Below, piece by piece: positions 17,652 to 28,092 of a DNA stretch of 64,000 nucleotides. The notes under the pieces were generated by a model. It was given only the letters and a program-made list of their open reading frames with translations. It ran no database searches and had not been told where the DNA came from. This DNA is from Sphingobium boeckii. GTDB taxonomy: Bacteria; Pseudomonadota; Alphaproteobacteria; Sphingomonadales; Sphingomonadaceae. The stretch's first letter is position 1; each line of letters opens with the position of its first letter. Both the position numbers and the translations under genes were made by a program. The stretch lies in contig NZ_JACIJC010000001.1 of assembly GCF_014199215.1 (NCBI RefSeq), positions 436,001-500,000 on the forward strand. Direction: 5' to 3'.

Positions 17652-17777
17652 TTCTTCTCCCTCTCCCCTTCAGGGGAGAGGGCCGGGGAGAGGGGGAATC
17701 GCCCTCATCCGCCGGCCATAGTCATTTGGGGGCAAAGAGTGCCCCTCTCCCAACCCTCTCCCCTGCAGAGAGAGCCA
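17652..17777. repeat. Intergenic CTCTCCCC-type repeat, family G
   Basis: CCCTCTCCCCTTCAGGGGAG opens the element, with GAGGG-type sequence following, and the far end has CCCCTCTCCC and CCCTCTCCCCTGCAG. Several G/C-rich arms can pair. It separates infB from rbfA and is of a type often seen between proteobacterial genes. Confidence 0.6.
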
Positions 17778-17780
17778 TGT

Positions 17781-20378
17781 TCAAAGCGTGCGATCCCGCA
17801 GTTCGACTTCGAAGGTTTCCAGGAAGTCGCCCGGCTTGATGTCGGTATGGCTGATGAAGGTCACACCGCATTCGAGACCGGCGCGGACTTCGGCCACATC
17901 GTCCTTGAAGCGCCGCAGCGACGAGATTTCGCCATTGTAGATGATGACGTCTTCGCGCGTGATGCGGGCCTTCAAAGCCTTGCGGATGAAGCCTTCGGTG
18001 ACGAGCAGACCCGCCGCCTTGCCATGCTTGCCTGCGGAGAAGACATCGCGGATTTCCGCACGGCCGACCACGGTTTCGATCGCTTCCGGGCCGAGTTCAC
18101 CGGCCATGCCGGCGCGGATCTCGTCGGTCAAATGATAGATCACGTCATAATATTTGAGCGCAACCCGGTCCCGCGTGGCGATTTCGCGTGCCTTGGCGTT
18201 CGCACGGACGTTGAAGCCGATGATCGGCGCACGGCTGGCCGAGGCCAGTTGCACATCCGATTCGGTGATCCCGCCCACGCCGGCATGAAGCACGCGCGCC
18301 CGGATGTCGGCGGTCGAGATCTTGTTGATCGCGCCCACAATGGCTTCCACCGAACCTTGCGTGTCGGCCTTCACCACCAATGGATATTCGATCGCCTGCT
18401 TTTCCTTGAGCGCGGAGAACATGCTTTCCAGATTGGCCGGTGCATGAGTGGTGCGCTTGTCGGTGGCAAGCTGCTGGCGATAGGCCGCCACTTCGCGCGC
18501 CCGCGCCTCATTCTCGACGACCGAGAGCGGATCGCCCGCACCCGGCGTGCCGGACAGGCCGAGCACTTCGACCGGAAGCGAGGGACCGGCTTCCTTGATC
18601 TGCTGACCCTTGTCGTTGACCATCGCGCGGACCTTGCCGCTTTCGCCGCCGACCACGAAGATGTCGCCCACGCGCAGCGTGCCGCGACGCACCAGCACGG
18701 TGGCCACGGGACCACGGCCCTTGTCGAGCTTCGCCTCGATCACGGTGCCTTCGGCGTCGCGATCGGGATTGGCCTTCAGCTCGAGCAATTCAGCCTGGAG
18801 CAGGATCTTTTCGACCAGTTCGTCGAGACCGGTCTTCTTGAGCGCGGAGACTTCCACATCCTGCACATCGCCTGACATGGCTTCCACCTGCACATTATGC
18901 TGCAGCAGTTCCTCGCGGACTTTCTGCGCATTCGCGCCGGACTTGTCGATCTTGTTGATCGCCACGATCATCGGCACGCCAGCGGCGCGCGTATGGTTGA
19001 TCGCTTCGATCGTCTGGGGCTTCAGGCCGTCATCGGCCGCTACCACCAGGATCACGATATCCGTCACGTTCGCGCCGCGCTGGCGCATTTCGGTGAAGGC
19101 CTCATGGCCCGGCGTATCGAGGAAAGTGATCTTCTCGCCCGATTTCACGGTCACCTGATAGGCGCCGATATGCTGGGTGATGCCACCGGCTTCGCCCGCC
19201 ACCACATCGGTGCCGCGCAGCGCATCGAGCAGGCTGGTCTTGCCGTGATCGACATGGCCCATGATCGTCACCACCGGGGGACGCGGCAGAAGCGTCTCCG
19301 ATGCGTCCACATCCGCCGCGGTGTCGATTTCGACGTCCGAATCCGAAACGCGCGTGATGTTGTGGCCGAATTCCTCGACCAGCAGTTCGGCAGTATCCTG
19401 ATCGATCGACTGGTTGATCGTGACGGGCATTCCCATCTTGAACAGCGATTTGACGAGATCGGCGCCACGCTCGGCCATGCGGTTGGCGAGTTCCTGCACC
19501 GTGATCGTGTCTGGCACCACCACGTCGCGGACCTGCTTCACCTGCGGCTGGCTGCTGCCGCCATGGGAGCGGCGTTCCTTTTCGCGGGCGCGCTTCAGGG
19601 CTGCCAGCGAACGGGCGCGTGCGCCTTCGTCGCCTTCGTTCAGCGCCTTGCTGACCGTGAGCTTGCCCGATTGACGACGATCATCGCCCACGCGCGGACG
19701 CGTGGCGGGACGTGCCGGCGGCTCGGGCCGCTTGGGCGCGGCAACGGGGGTAAATTTGCGTGGCGCGGGGCGACCATCGCCTTCAACGGCGGCGGCGGGC
19801 GCATCCGTGGCGGTTTCGGCTGCCACTGGCGCGGCCGTGGTCGACGACGCTGTCGCTGCAGGGGGAGCCGCTTCGGCGGCTGGCTGGGGCGCTGGTGCCG
19901 CAGCAGGCGCGGCTTCGCCGGCCGCTTCGGCCTTGGCTTTTTCCTCGGCCCGGCGACGTTCTTCGTCGATCGCGTCGAGTCGCGCCTGATCCTCGCGGCG
20001 GCGGGCTTCTTCCAGCGCAGACATGCGCGATTCTTCGGCCTCGCGCAGCAGCTTGGTCTGAAGCTCCTGACGGCTCAGCAGGCTATCGCCATGATTCTGG
20101 CGCGGCGGGGGCGGGGGGGCCGGACGTGGCGCAGGCGCAGGGGCCACCGGGGCGGGCGCTGCCGCCTGGACGGGCGCGGCAACCGGCGCTTCCTCGACGG
20201 GCGCGGCCTCGGCTTCACCGGGCTTGCCCAGGATGCGGCGGCGCTTCACTTCCACCACCACGGTGTTGGAGCGGCCATGGCTGAAGCTCTGCTTCACCTT
20301 GCCGGTTTCCACAGTGCGCTTCAGGCCGAGCGGTGCGCGCATACCCAGTTTCGGCTTATCGTTGTCAGTATCGCTCAT
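17781..20378 (-). CDS. infB: Translation initiation factor IF-2
   Basis: 865 residues. The N-terminal IF2 domain begins [42 protein letters not shown] long Ala/Pro/Glu-rich linker follows (about residues 65-225, low complexity). The GTPase domain has G1 GHVDHGKTS near residue 372, DTPGHEAF and NKIDK, followed by the IF-2 C-terminal domains with [14 protein letters not shown]-2 brings formylmethionyl-tRNA to the 30S subunit. The start overlaps the ylxR-like stop (ATGA). Confidence 0.98.
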   Translation of the reverse strand: MSDTDNDKPKLGMRAPLGLKRTVETGKVKQSFSHGRSNTVVVEVKRRRILGKPGEAEAAPVEEAPVAAPVQAAAPAPVAPAPAPRPAPPPPPRQNHGDSLLSRQELQTKLLREAEESRMSALEEARRREDQARLDAIDEERRRAEEKAKAEAAGEAAPAAAPAPQPAAEAAPPAATASSTTAAPVAAETATDAPAAAVEGDGRPAPRKFTPVAAPKRPEPPARPATRPRVGDDRRQSGKLTVSKALNEGDEGARARSLAALKRAREKERRSHGGSSQPQVKQVRDVVVPDTITVQELANRMAERGADLVKSLFKMGMPVTINQSIDQDTAELLVEEFGHNITRVSDSDVEIDTAADVDASETLLPRPPVVTIMGHVDHGKTSLLDALRGTDVVAGEAGGITQHIGAYQVTVKSGEKITFLDTPGHEAFTEMRQRGANVTDIVILVVAADDGLKPQTIEAINHTRAAGVPMIVAINKIDKSGANAQKVREELLQHNVQVEAMSGDVQDVEVSALKKTGLDELVEKILLQAELLELKANPDRDAEGTVIEAKLDKGRGPVATVLVRRGTLRVGDIFVVGGESGKVRAMVNDKGQQIKEAGPSLPVEVLGLSGTPGAGDPLSVVENEARAREVAAYRQQLATDKRTTHAPANLESMFSALKEKQAIEYPLVVKADTQGSVEAIVGAINKISTADIRARVLHAGVGGITESDVQLASASRAPIIGFNVRANAKAREIATRDRVALKYYDVIYHLTDEIRAGMAGELGPEAIETVVGRAEIRDVFSAGKHGKAAGLLVTEGFIRKALKARITREDVIIYNGEISSLRRFKDDVAEVRAGLECGVTFISHTDIKPGDFLETFEVELRDRTL

Positions 20379-21172
20379 CGACTGCTCTCAAACCCTTCGT
20401 CTTCAATATTCAGGCTGTGCGCTTGATGCGCCGATGAACCCTGAGCGCCATTTGCGCAAGGTTCGGCGTCTGCCACACTGCCCATAAAATCCTGCCACCG
20501 GGCGATCGCAAGCGACACCCGATCGGCTGCACCGCGATCGATGATCGCTATGTGTACCACATTTTCCCGGCCAAGGGCCAAAGACAATATAGTGCGCCCC
20601 ACGGGCAAAACCATGCCCTGTGCGCCGCTGCCTTCGGAATCCCGGCCCACCCGCCATGCCTGATCGAGCTTGCGATTGCCATCTATGCCTGCATCGTTCG
20701 CGTGCATCAGCATCTTCACTTCGCCCTTGCGCGCGGCGGCGTCGATTTTTTCCGAACCCGTGAGCAAAGTGCCCGAACGCGATTCAAGCCCCAGCCGGTT
20801 CAACGCATCCTGGCGGAGCGCATCGCCGATTCGCGTTGAGAGATCGGCGGGCGCGGTCACGTCCCCGGTCTTGAACGCCCGCGCCAGCGCGCCTTTCAAT
20901 TTGCCCTTGGCGATCGCCTCATCCAGCGTCGGCTTGTCCACGCCGATCCATGCGCCGCGACCCGGTGCACGCGCACGCACATCGGGCGCGACCACGCCAT
21001 CGGGGCCGACGGCGAGCCTGATCAGGCCCGCGCGCACGTCCTTCTCACCGCTCAATATACAGCGGCGGGTGTTTTCAGATGATTCCTTGCCCGCTTGCGC
21101 GAGCGTGGACGGCTGATCCTTCAGGGTCTCATTGGGAGGGTTCCGCAACAGCGTCCTCCCCATTGTCTTCAT
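20375..21172 (-). CDS. YlxR (DUF448) plus L7Ae-like RNA-binding protein
   Basis: About 265 residues. The first part is YlxR-like: RRCILSGEKDVRAGLIRLAVGPDG, RAPGRGAWIGVDKPTLDEAIAKGKLKGALARAF. The second part is L7Ae/S12e-like: GLESRSGTLLTGSEKIDAAARKGEVKMLMHANDAG. This fusion lies between nusA and infB in alphaproteobacteria. The start is uncertain: ATG 21172 or 21163 overlap the end of nusA, and a GTG lies at 21190. The tail after residue 215 is variable. It ends in an ATGA overlap with infB. Confidence 0.87.
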   Translation of the reverse strand: MKTMGRTLLRNPPNETLKDQPSTLAQAGKESSENTRRCILSGEKDVRAGLIRLAVGPDGVVAPDVRARAPGRGAWIGVDKPTLDEAIAKGKLKGALARAFKTGDVTAPADLSTRIGDALRQDALNRLGLESRSGTLLTGSEKIDAAARKGEVKMLMHANDAGIDGNRKLDQAWRVGRDSEGSGAQGMVLPVGRTILSLALGRENVVHIAIIDRGAADRVSLAIARWQDFMGSVADAEPCANGAQGSSAHQAHSLNIEDEGFESSR

Positions 21173-22733
21173 CTTCGAACCAGTGCGCACGCGCGGCCAT
21201 GATGATCTCGTTGCCCTGCTCTTCGGACAGGCTGTATTCGGCGAGCACGCCGCCCTTGTCCTCGGCGCGCGTGCTGTCGGCGCGGCGACGCTGCTCCTGG
21301 CGCTTCTTCTGCACCAGTTCGTCGGTCGCCAGATCGGCCAGATCGTCGAGCGTCTTGATGCCCGCCTTGCCCAGCGTGACCAGCATCGCTTCGGTCAGAT
21401 AGGGCATGGTCGCCAGATCGTCTTCCACGCCAAGCGCGCGGCGTTCCTCGCGATTCTTTTCCTCGCGGCGCTCCAGAGCTTCCTGCGCGCGGCTTTGCAG
21501 CTCGGCACCCAGTTCTTCGTCAAAGCCTTCGATCACGGCGATTTCGGCCGGATCGACATAGGCCACCTCTTCCAGCGCACCAAAGCCCTCGGCCACCAGA
21601 AGCTGCGCCAGCGTCTCGTCCACATCCAGTTCGTTCTGGAACATTTCGGAACGCTCGACGAATTCCTTCTGGCGCTTCTCGCTGGCGTCGGCCTCGGTCA
21701 TGATATCGATTGCGGAGCCGGTGAGCTGGCTTGCCAGGCGCACATTCTGGCCGCGACGGCCGATGGCGAGTGACAATTGATCATCGGGCACGACGACTTC
21801 GATGCGGCTTTCCTCCTCATCGATCACCACGCGGCTGACGGTGGCGGGCTGGAGCGCGTTGACCACGAAGGTCGCGGTGTCTTCGGACCAGGGGATGATG
21901 TCGATCTTCTCGCCCTGCATTTCCTGCACGACGGCCTGAACGCGGCTGCCCTTCATACCGACGCACGCGCCGACCGGATCGATCGACGAATCATGGCTGA
22001 TCACACCGATCTTGGCGCGCGAACCGGGATCGCGCGCGGCGGCCTTGATCTCGATGATGCCGTCATAGATTTCGGGCACTTCCTGCGCGAACAGCTTCTT
22101 CATGAAATCGGGATGCGCGCGGGAAAGGAAGATCTGCGGCCCGCGATTCTCGCGCACCACCTTCAGGATCAGCGAACGGACGCGATCGCCGACGCGAACC
22201 ACTTCGCGCGGGATCTGCGCATCGCGGCGGATGACGCCCTCGGCGCGGCCCAGATCGACCACGACATGGCCGAATTCCACGCGCTTTACTACGCCGGTGA
22301 TGATCTCGTTCGCGCGGTCCTTGAATTCCTCATACTGGCGCTCGCGCTCGGCATCGCGCACCTTCTGGAAGATCACCTGCTTGGCGGCCTGCGCCGCGAT
22401 GCGGCCGAATTCGATCGGGGGCAGCGGATCCACGATGAAATCGCCGACCACGGCATCCTTCTGAAGCTTCTGCGCTTCCTTCAGATTCACCTGCTTGAAA
22501 TAATCGTCAACGGCCTCGACCACTTCGACCACGCGCCACAGGCGCAGATCGCCGGTATTGGGGTCCAGCTTGGCGCGAATATCGTTTTCGGCACCATAGC
22601 GCGAACGCGCGGCGCGCTGGATCGCGTCTTCCATCGCTTCGATCACGATGGCCTTGTCGATCATCTTCTCGCTGGCCACGGCGTTGGCGATGGCGATCAG
22701 TTCGGCCCTGTTGGCGGTGACGGCGGTTGCCAT
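21129..22733 (-). CDS. nusA: Transcription termination/antitermination factor NusA
   Basis: 534 residues: N-terminal RNA-polymerase-binding domain (ELIAIANAVASEKMIDKAIVIEAMEDAIQRAARSRYG), S1 domain (ITGVVKRVEFGHVVVDLGRAEG), KH1/KH2 (DSSIDPVGACVGMKGSRVQAVVQE, LAIGRRGQNVRLASQLTG) and two C-terminal helix-hairpin-helix repeats. NusA controls pausing, termination and antitermination. It starts 4 nt after rimP. Confidence 0.98.
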   Translation of the reverse strand: MATAVTANRAELIAIANAVASEKMIDKAIVIEAMEDAIQRAARSRYGAENDIRAKLDPNTGDLRLWRVVEVVEAVDDYFKQVNLKEAQKLQKDAVVGDFIVDPLPPIEFGRIAAQAAKQVIFQKVRDAERERQYEEFKDRANEIITGVVKRVEFGHVVVDLGRAEGVIRRDAQIPREVVRVGDRVRSLILKVVRENRGPQIFLSRAHPDFMKKLFAQEVPEIYDGIIEIKAAARDPGSRAKIGVISHDSSIDPVGACVGMKGSRVQAVVQEMQGEKIDIIPWSEDTATFVVNALQPATVSRVVIDEEESRIEVVVPDDQLSLAIGRRGQNVRLASQLTGSAIDIMTEADASEKRQKEFVERSEMFQNELDVDETLAQLLVAEGFGALEEVAYVDPAEIAVIEGFDEELGAELQSRAQEALERREEKNREERRALGVEDDLATMPYLTEAMLVTLGKAGIKTLDDLADLATDELVQKKRQEQRRRADSTRAEDKGGVLAEYSLSEEQGNEIIMAARAHWFEDEDNGEDAVAEPSQ

Positions 22734-22737
22734 GATC

Positions 22738-23268
22738 TCAGTCCTGTCCTTCTACTTGAATGCTGTCCACGCCATCCGAAGATAGCGGCGCGGTCGCGGC
22801 GATCAGCCGGTCTGTGATGACCAGCTTGGCGCTCGCTATGTTTGAAAAGGCGGCGCGCATCTCGCCCGCCTTGTTTACATCGATAATCACGGTCTCGCCA
22901 TCGATTCCCGCGATATTGCCGTTGAGCTGCTTGCGCTTGTCCTGCGCCTCCACCAGCGTCACGCGCGCTTCATGCCCGGCCCAGTCGGCGAAATCCCGCA
23001 GCCGGGTCAGCGGACGGTCGATGCCGGGCGAGCTGACTTCCAGCCGGTAAGGCTCCTCGATCGGATCCACCTCGTCGAATTTCTCGGAGATGCGCCGCGA
23101 AAGCGCCGCGCAATCCTCGATCCGAAGCTGCCGCGTGGCGGGATCTTCGGCCATGATCTGCAGCGTGCGATCACCCTCGCCACCGAAGAATTTGACGCGC
23201 ACGAGATCAAAGCCCAGCGCCTGCGCCTCGGGCTCGATCAATGCGGTCAATGCGGCGACGTCCGCCAT
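22738..23268 (-). CDS. rimP: Ribosome maturation factor RimP
   Basis: 176 residues. Signature blocks: LIEPEAQALGFDLVRVKF, DPATRQLRIEDCAALSRRISEKFDEVDPI, the strand YRLEVSSPGIDRPL and the C-terminal SH3-like barrel. It acts in 30S maturation. It is the first gene of the rimP-nusA-ylxR-infB-rbfA operon, so the promoter must lie upstream of 23268 in the short space shared with the divergent HNH-like gene. Confidence 0.96.
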   Translation of the reverse strand: MADVAALTALIEPEAQALGFDLVRVKFFGGEGDRTLQIMAEDPATRQLRIEDCAALSRRISEKFDEVDPIEEPYRLEVSSPGIDRPLTRLRDFADWAGHEARVTLVEAQDKRKQLNGNIAGIDGETVIIDVNKAGEMRAAFSNIASAKLVITDRLIAATAPLSSDGVDSIQVEGQD

Positions 23269-23503
23269 TCAGGCTCCTGGATAAAACATGTCTCTGTGCC
23301 GCCGGGAGCTGGTGGGCTCCGGCCTCGTCATTGTTACCGATGTCGAGAAAGCTCGTGCGATATAGGCCGGAAGGCGGCGGAGGGCAAGCGGGAAGAAGGC
23401 GCGGGGCGGCACGATCTTTCCAAGTCATTCCCGCGCACGGGAGATTGACAATAATGGATCGTCAAAAACATAGTCTCTGATTTTATATCAGTTAGGTTGT
23501 CCG

Positions 23504-24230
23504 ATGGCTTGTAAAGTTTGTGGCGATAAAAACACCGTAAGAAGCCATATTATTCCAAAGGCATTCGCCCATGAAGTGCGTAACGGCGCAACCCATGCGG
23601 TCACTGCATCAAGGCATTTTAAAGGCACTAAACCGAGCCAGGGGGGTGCCTTCAGCGATAATTTGCTTTGCTTAAAACATGAGCGTTCGACGTCGGCGAC
23701 TGACAAGTATGCCATCGAGTTTGTGCGTCGTGTTATAGAGGCATGGGGGGATAGAAAGGACCAAACGACCTTGGTTGTGGACAATGCCCAACCTCATGTG
23801 ATGCGCTCTTTCGCATTGCTCACAATTTGGCGCGAAATTCACTCTCAACATGACACGGCCTTATCACTTGGCCCTTACGAAGATAGTGTGCGCCATCATC
23901 TGTTTGAGGGTGATGTTGCACCAAATTGGGCAATCGTTGCCCAAAGAACTAATTTTCATCTTCCCGGCCGCGGAGCTGTCGATTTTAATTTACATCCTTA
24001 TCGCGTTCGTTTTGCGGATCGGGCGGGATGGATGTTGACGTTGGCGGGGGTGGCCCCTTTTCGTCGTCTGTGACCAGCGCGGGCTTCCCTCTACATTCTC
24101 TGATTGGCGGGTTGATTATCATGATCCGGCTCAAGTGATAGTATCAGAGCCACTTCCGTTCACTGACGTCGGGGCACTCAAAGCTATCCTCGCGGGCATG
24201 GCCTCAAAAGCGGTCGGTAAACCGATGTAA
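23504..24230 (+). pseudogene. HNH-like CxxC/SHIIP protein, frameshifted
   Basis: The first frame (23504-24073) encodes 189 residues starting MACKVCGDKNTVRSHIIPKAF, a CxxC then SHIIP start seen in HNH-related proteins of unknown role. It breaks at a TGA at 24071. In the -1 frame, coding sequence continues to TAA at 24228-24230: VCDQRGLPSTFSDWRVDYHDP through MASKAVGKPM. Removing one G from the GGGGG run near 24048 would give continuous LTLAGWPLFVVCDQRG, 241 residues in all. The region has lower GC and different codon use from its neighbours, suggesting transfer. A real frameshift, a sequencing error or programmed slippage are all possible. Confidence 0.6.
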
Positions 24231-24310
24231 CATACCCCGTTCAAAATGACTGGCGCATCATCAAATGTTGCAGGTCATTCCGGTTATTTATTCTTTCTTC
24301 CTCCCCCAAA

Positions 24311-24341
24311 GAAAACCCCGCCCGGATCGCTCCAGGCGGGG
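24311..24341 (-). terminator. Probable rho-independent terminator of hppA
   Basis: CCCCGCC (24316-24322) pairs with GGCGGGG (24335-24341). On the reverse strand the stem is followed by TTTTCTTT. It lies 22 nt past the hppA stop. Confidence 0.8.
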
Positions 24342-24362
24342 CAGGTTCACCGTTGCGTTCGA

Positions 24363-26492
24363 TCACATGCCGGCGTGGGCCAAGGCTGCCAGAAGGAGAA
24401 GGGCAACGATGTTTGTGATCTTGATCATCGGGTTCACGGCCGGGCCGGCGGTGTCCTTATAAGGATCGCCCACCGTGTCGCCCGTCACCGCGGCCTTGTG
24501 GGCGTCGCTGCCCTTGCCGCCGTGATGGCCGTCCTCGATATATTTCTTCGCATTGTCCCATGCGCCGCCGCCCGATGTCATCGAGAGCGCGACGAACAGG
24601 CCGGAGACGATCACGCCTAGGAGCAGCGCGCCCAATGCGGCAAAGCCCTCCGCCGGACCCGCAACCGCGCGGATCACGAAGAACACCACGATCGGCGCGA
24701 GCACCGGCAGCAGTGAGGGGACGATCATTTCCTTGATCGCCGCCTTGGTGACCAGATCGACCGTGCGGGCATAATCCGGGCGGCTGGTGCCATCCATGAT
24801 GCCCTTGTTGCTGGCGAACTGTTCGCGCACGTCCTTTACGACATCGCCCGCCGCGCGGCCGACCGCGGTCATCCCCATCGCGCCGAAGAGATAGGGCAGC
24901 AGCGCGCCGAGCAGCAGGCCGACGATGACATAGGGGTTGGAGAGCGAGAAATTCACGCCTTCGGCCGGCAGGTTGAGCCGGTCGGCATAGAATTTCAGAT
25001 CCTCCGTATAGGTGCCGAACAGCACGAGCGCCGCCAGGCCCGCCGAACCGATGGCATAGCCCTTGGTGACCGCCTTGGTGGTGTTGCCCACGGCGTCCAG
25101 CGCGTCGGTGCGGGTACGGACGTCTTCTTCCATCCCCGCCATTTCCGCGATGCCGCCCGCATTGTCGGTCACCGGGCCATAAGCATCCAGCGCCACGACC
25201 ATGCCCGCCAGCGCCAGCATCGCGGTGGCGGCAAAGGCGATGCCCATCAGGCCCGCAAGCTGATGCGTCACCACGATCCCCGCCACGATGACGAGCGTCG
25301 GCAGCGCGGTGGATTCAAGGCTGATCGCCAGACCCTGGATCACATTGGTGCCATGGCCCGTCTCCGATGCCTTGGCGATGCTGCGCACCGGGCGATAGTT
25401 GGTGCCGGTATAATATTCGGTGATCCACACGATCAGGCCGGTGACGGCGAGACCCACCATCATCGACCAGAACAGGTCCATGCCGGTGAACGCGCCCTCG
25501 CCGGTCAATCCGCCGCCGATCGGCGCGTCGAGATCGCCGAGCGACTGTTTGGTGACATAATAGATCGCTGGAATGGAGAGGATCGCGGTGACAAGGAAGC
25601 CCTTGTAGAGCGCCCCCATGATCGAGTTGCTCTTGCCCAGCCGCACGAAATAGGTGCCGATGATCGAGGTGAGGATGCAGATCCCGCCCACAGCCAGCGG
25701 CAGGCTCATCAGATTGAGCAACGTGGCGTCGCTCACGCCCGTGACGAGCAGCGCGGTCAGCACCATGGTCGCGCCCACGGTGACGACATAGGTTTCGAAC
25801 AGATCGGCCGCCATGCCCGCGCAATCGCCGACATTGTCGCCCACATTGTCCGCGATCACCGCGGGGTTGCGGGGGTCGTCCTCGGGGATTCCGGCTTCGA
25901 CCTTGCCCACAAGATCGGCACCCACGTCAGCCGCCTTGGTGAAGATGCCGCCGCCCAGGCGCGCGAAGATGGAGATGAGCGATGCGCCGAAGGCCAGGGC
26001 GACCAGCGCGTCGATCACTTCGCGATCCTGCGGCAGATGCCCGGCGGGACCGGTGAGATACCAGAAGAAGGTGGCGATCGCGAGCAGCGCGAGGCCCGCC
26101 ACCAGCATCCCGGTGATCGCGCCCGCGCGGAACGCGACCGTGAGACCGCTCTGGAGCGAGGTGCGCGCGGCTTCCGCGGTGCGGACATTGGCGCGCACCG
26201 AAATGTTCATCCCGATAAAGCCGGTGACCCCCGAAAGCACCGCGCCGATCAGGAAACCGATGGCAGAGGTCAGCCCAAGGAAATAGGCGACGAGGGCGGC
26301 GACCACGACGCCGACCACGGCGATGGCGCGATATTGCCGCGCGAGATAGGCTTGGGCACCTTCTTGAATCGCGCCCGCAATTTCCTGCATTTTGGCGTTG
26401 CCCGCAGAATAACTCAGCACCTGCCGGCTCGTAATAAAGCCATACAGCACGGCCACCAGGCCGCACAGCATGGAGATGGTGACGATCGTCAT
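24363..26492 (-). CDS. hppA: Membrane H+-translocating pyrophosphatase (K+-independent type)
   Basis: A 709-residue integral membrane pyrophosphatase with about 16 membrane segments. Catalytic motifs are present: [54 protein letters not shown] around residues 185-235, and the late NAKKYIE...[17 protein letters not shown]. The motif GNTTKA carries Lys where K+-dependent enzymes have Ala, which marks the K+-independent proton-pumping class. It uses pyrophosphate to pump protons across the membrane. It stands alone with its own terminator. Confidence 0.97.
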   Translation of the reverse strand: MTIVTISMLCGLVAVLYGFITSRQVLSYSAGNAKMQEIAGAIQEGAQAYLARQYRAIAVVGVVVAALVAYFLGLTSAIGFLIGAVLSGVTGFIGMNISVRANVRTAEAARTSLQSGLTVAFRAGAITGMLVAGLALLAIATFFWYLTGPAGHLPQDREVIDALVALAFGASLISIFARLGGGIFTKAADVGADLVGKVEAGIPEDDPRNPAVIADNVGDNVGDCAGMAADLFETYVVTVGATMVLTALLVTGVSDATLLNLMSLPLAVGGICILTSIIGTYFVRLGKSNSIMGALYKGFLVTAILSIPAIYYVTKQSLGDLDAPIGGGLTGEGAFTGMDLFWSMMVGLAVTGLIVWITEYYTGTNYRPVRSIAKASETGHGTNVIQGLAISLESTALPTLVIVAGIVVTHQLAGLMGIAFAATAMLALAGMVVALDAYGPVTDNAGGIAEMAGMEEDVRTRTDALDAVGNTTKAVTKGYAIGSAGLAALVLFGTYTEDLKFYADRLNLPAEGVNFSLSNPYVIVGLLLGALLPYLFGAMGMTAVGRAAGDVVKDVREQFASNKGIMDGTSRPDYARTVDLVTKAAIKEMIVPSLLPVLAPIVVFFVIRAVAGPAEGFAALGALLLGVIVSGLFVALSMTSGGGAWDNAKKYIEDGHHGGKGSDAHKAAVTGDTVGDPYKDTAGPAVNPMIKITNIVALLLLAALAHAGM

Positions 26493-26619
26493 TGGCTATC
26501 CTTCCCCCTTTTCGGGATATTCTTGAACACGCAAGAACAGGCCCCGCTCTTATGATTATTCGGGGCGTGCCAAAGGTATAGGGGGCGATTCCAGGCTTTT
26601 GCAAGCCGATCCTCACCGA

Positions 26620-27534
26620 TCAGGCGTGGAGATATCCCAGCCGCTCCGGCAGTGGCGCCGGGCCATCCGCATCGAACAACGAAATTCCGCTTCCCGCCGC
26701 GAATCGGCCGATCGGGGTTGCAAGTGCAGGGAGGGGGGCATCGGGCGCGGCAGCGAAGAGAAGCTGGTAATCATCGCCGGCGGTCGCCGCCTTGATCTGG
26801 TCCGCCCGGCTTTCCCCCTTCGCCTGCCTGAATGCAGGGGACAGCGGCACGGCATCGAGATCGATAGAAACCGCAAGCCCGCTCGCCTCCGCCATGCGGG
26901 AGGCATCGAGCAGCAAGCCGTCGGACACGTCCATCATTGCATGAACCTGCCCCGCCAGCGCCTGTCCCTCTACCAGCCGCGGCACGGGTCTGCGATAGGC
27001 GGCGAGCAAGGATGCGTCGCCATCCAGCGTGCCTTGCGCCATGGCCAGGCCCAGCCCGGCATCGCCGATCGTCCCGGTCACGAACAGGGCATCGCCCGCT
27101 TGCGCGCCCGATCGCGAAGGTGCGCCGGATGCGGGCGCGCGGCCGATGGCCGTCAGCCCGAACACGCGCGGTGCGCCGGCGGGCAGGGACACCGTATCCC
27201 CGCCCAGCAGCGGCACGTCGAATTGCTTCAGCACCGCTTCAAGCCCCGCGACAAAGCCCGCATCCCACGCCCTGTCGCCGGTCAGCGCATAGCCCATCAG
27301 CACCCCCAGCGGCGTCGCGCCCTTGGCCGCCAGATCGGAGAGGTTCACCGCGACCAGTTTCCACGCGACATCTTCGGGCGGATCGTTGGTGAGGAAATGC
27401 ACCCCTTCCGCAATCATGTCATGCGTCAAGACGAGATCGCCGAGCACCGCCGCATCGTCCGTCAATCCGCGCGCGGCGGGATGAGTCGCCAGCGTGCGCA
27501 GCGACCGGATAAAATCGGTTTCGCCCGCGCTCAG
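26620..27534 (-). CDS. thiL: Thiamine-monophosphate kinase, CTG start
   Basis: 304 residues if started at CTG 27534-27532 (SAGETDFIRSLRTLATHPAARGLTDDAAVLG). This restores the N-terminal helix shared by ThiL proteins. No ATG, GTG or TTG lies upstream in frame between that helix and the nusB body; the first TTG (27465) is inside the conserved DDAAV strand. Motifs: LTHDMIAEGVHF, AVNLSDLAAKGATP, DVSDGLLLD and AGDDYQLLF. It phosphorylates thiamine phosphate to the diphosphate. The CTG overlaps the nusB TGA as CTGA, parallel to the ATGA couplings elsewhere. Confidence 0.9.
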   Translation of the reverse strand: MSAGETDFIRSLRTLATHPAARGLTDDAAVLGDLVLTHDMIAEGVHFLTNDPPEDVAWKLVAVNLSDLAAKGATPLGVLMGYALTGDRAWDAGFVAGLEAVLKQFDVPLLGGDTVSLPAGAPRVFGLTAIGRAPASGAPSRSGAQAGDALFVTGTIGDAGLGLAMAQGTLDGDASLLAAYRRPVPRLVEGQALAGQVHAMMDVSDGLLLDASRMAEASGLAVSIDLDAVPLSPAFRQAKGESRADQIKAATAGDDYQLLFAAAPDAPLPALATPIGRFAAGSGISLFDADGPAPLPERLGYLHA

Positions 27535-27986
27535 CGCCGCACGTCCTTTGCGATCGCGTCGAGCAGGCCATTGACGAAATTGGTCTCGCGCTTGTCGTAA
27601 AAGGCGTGGGCGACATCTAGATATTCGCTGATCACGGTGCCGGTGGGCACATCGGCGCGCGCCAGAAGCTCATAGGCACCCGCGCGAAGCAATTGGCGCA
27701 TCGGCTTGTCCAGCCGTTCGAGCGACCAGCCCTTGGCCAATTTGCCCGCAATCAGCGTATCGATCTCGCCGCGCCGCGCATCGACGCCGGCCACCACATC
27801 ATCGAAGAAATCGATCTCGGCATCGGCATATTCCACGTCCTCGATCGTCGCGCCGAGGCGGTGATTGTGGAATTCATGGAGCAGCACGCGCAGCGGCGTA
27901 TTCTCCATCTCCATCTGATAGAGCGCCTGCACCGCGGCGAGGCGTGCGGTGGAGCGGGATTGGGCGCGGTTTGTAATATTGGTCAT
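27531..27986 (-). CDS. nusB: Transcription antitermination factor NusB
   Basis: 151 residues. NusB signature: ARLAAVQALYQMEME near the start, and GKLAKGWSLERLDKPMRQLLRAGAYELLARADVPTGTVISEYLDVAHAFYDKRETNFVNGLLDAIAKD. With S10 it forms the rRNA antitermination complex. It is translationally coupled to thiL downstream. Confidence 0.96.
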   Translation of the reverse strand: MTNITNRAQSRSTARLAAVQALYQMEMENTPLRVLLHEFHNHRLGATIEDVEYADAEIDFFDDVVAGVDARRGEIDTLIAGKLAKGWSLERLDKPMRQLLRAGAYELLARADVPTGTVISEYLDVAHAFYDKRETNFVNGLLDAIAKDVRR

Positions 27987-28001
27987 GGCGTGTCTCGAAA
28001 T

Positions 28002-28083
28002 CCGTTTGGGCTGAGCCTGTCGAAGCCCTGTTCTGGCTCTTAGCAGAAGGAAGAGAAGGCTTCGACAGGCTCAGCCCGAACGG
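28002..28083. repeat. Palindromic repeat, family B, copy 2
   Basis: Left arm CCGTTTGGGCTGAGCCTGTC, then GAAGCC; right arm starts GGCTTCGACAGGCTCAGCCC and ends GAACGG, with a loop of about 30 bp. It lies between hisD and nusB, which run the same way, so it would be transcribed through unless it terminates. Confidence 0.92.
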
Positions 28084-28092
28084 TTGTGGTTA

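Noticed and set aside
17313-20426. Long forward-strand frames of 520 and 509 codons
   Set aside because: They are antisense to rbfA and infB and lack recognisable domains or ribosome binding sites.
21132-22817. Forward-strand frames of 213 and 346 codons
   Set aside because: Antisense to nusA and rimP, which are complete and conserved.
25263-26555. Forward-strand frame of 430 codons
   Set aside because: Shadow of hppA; composition is His/Arg/Gly/Asp-rich without hydrophobic core.
26493-27990. Thiamine pyrophosphate riboswitch near thiL
   Set aside because: thiL is the second gene of a coupled nusB-thiL unit, and no THI-box-like sequence is visible upstream of nusB or thiL.
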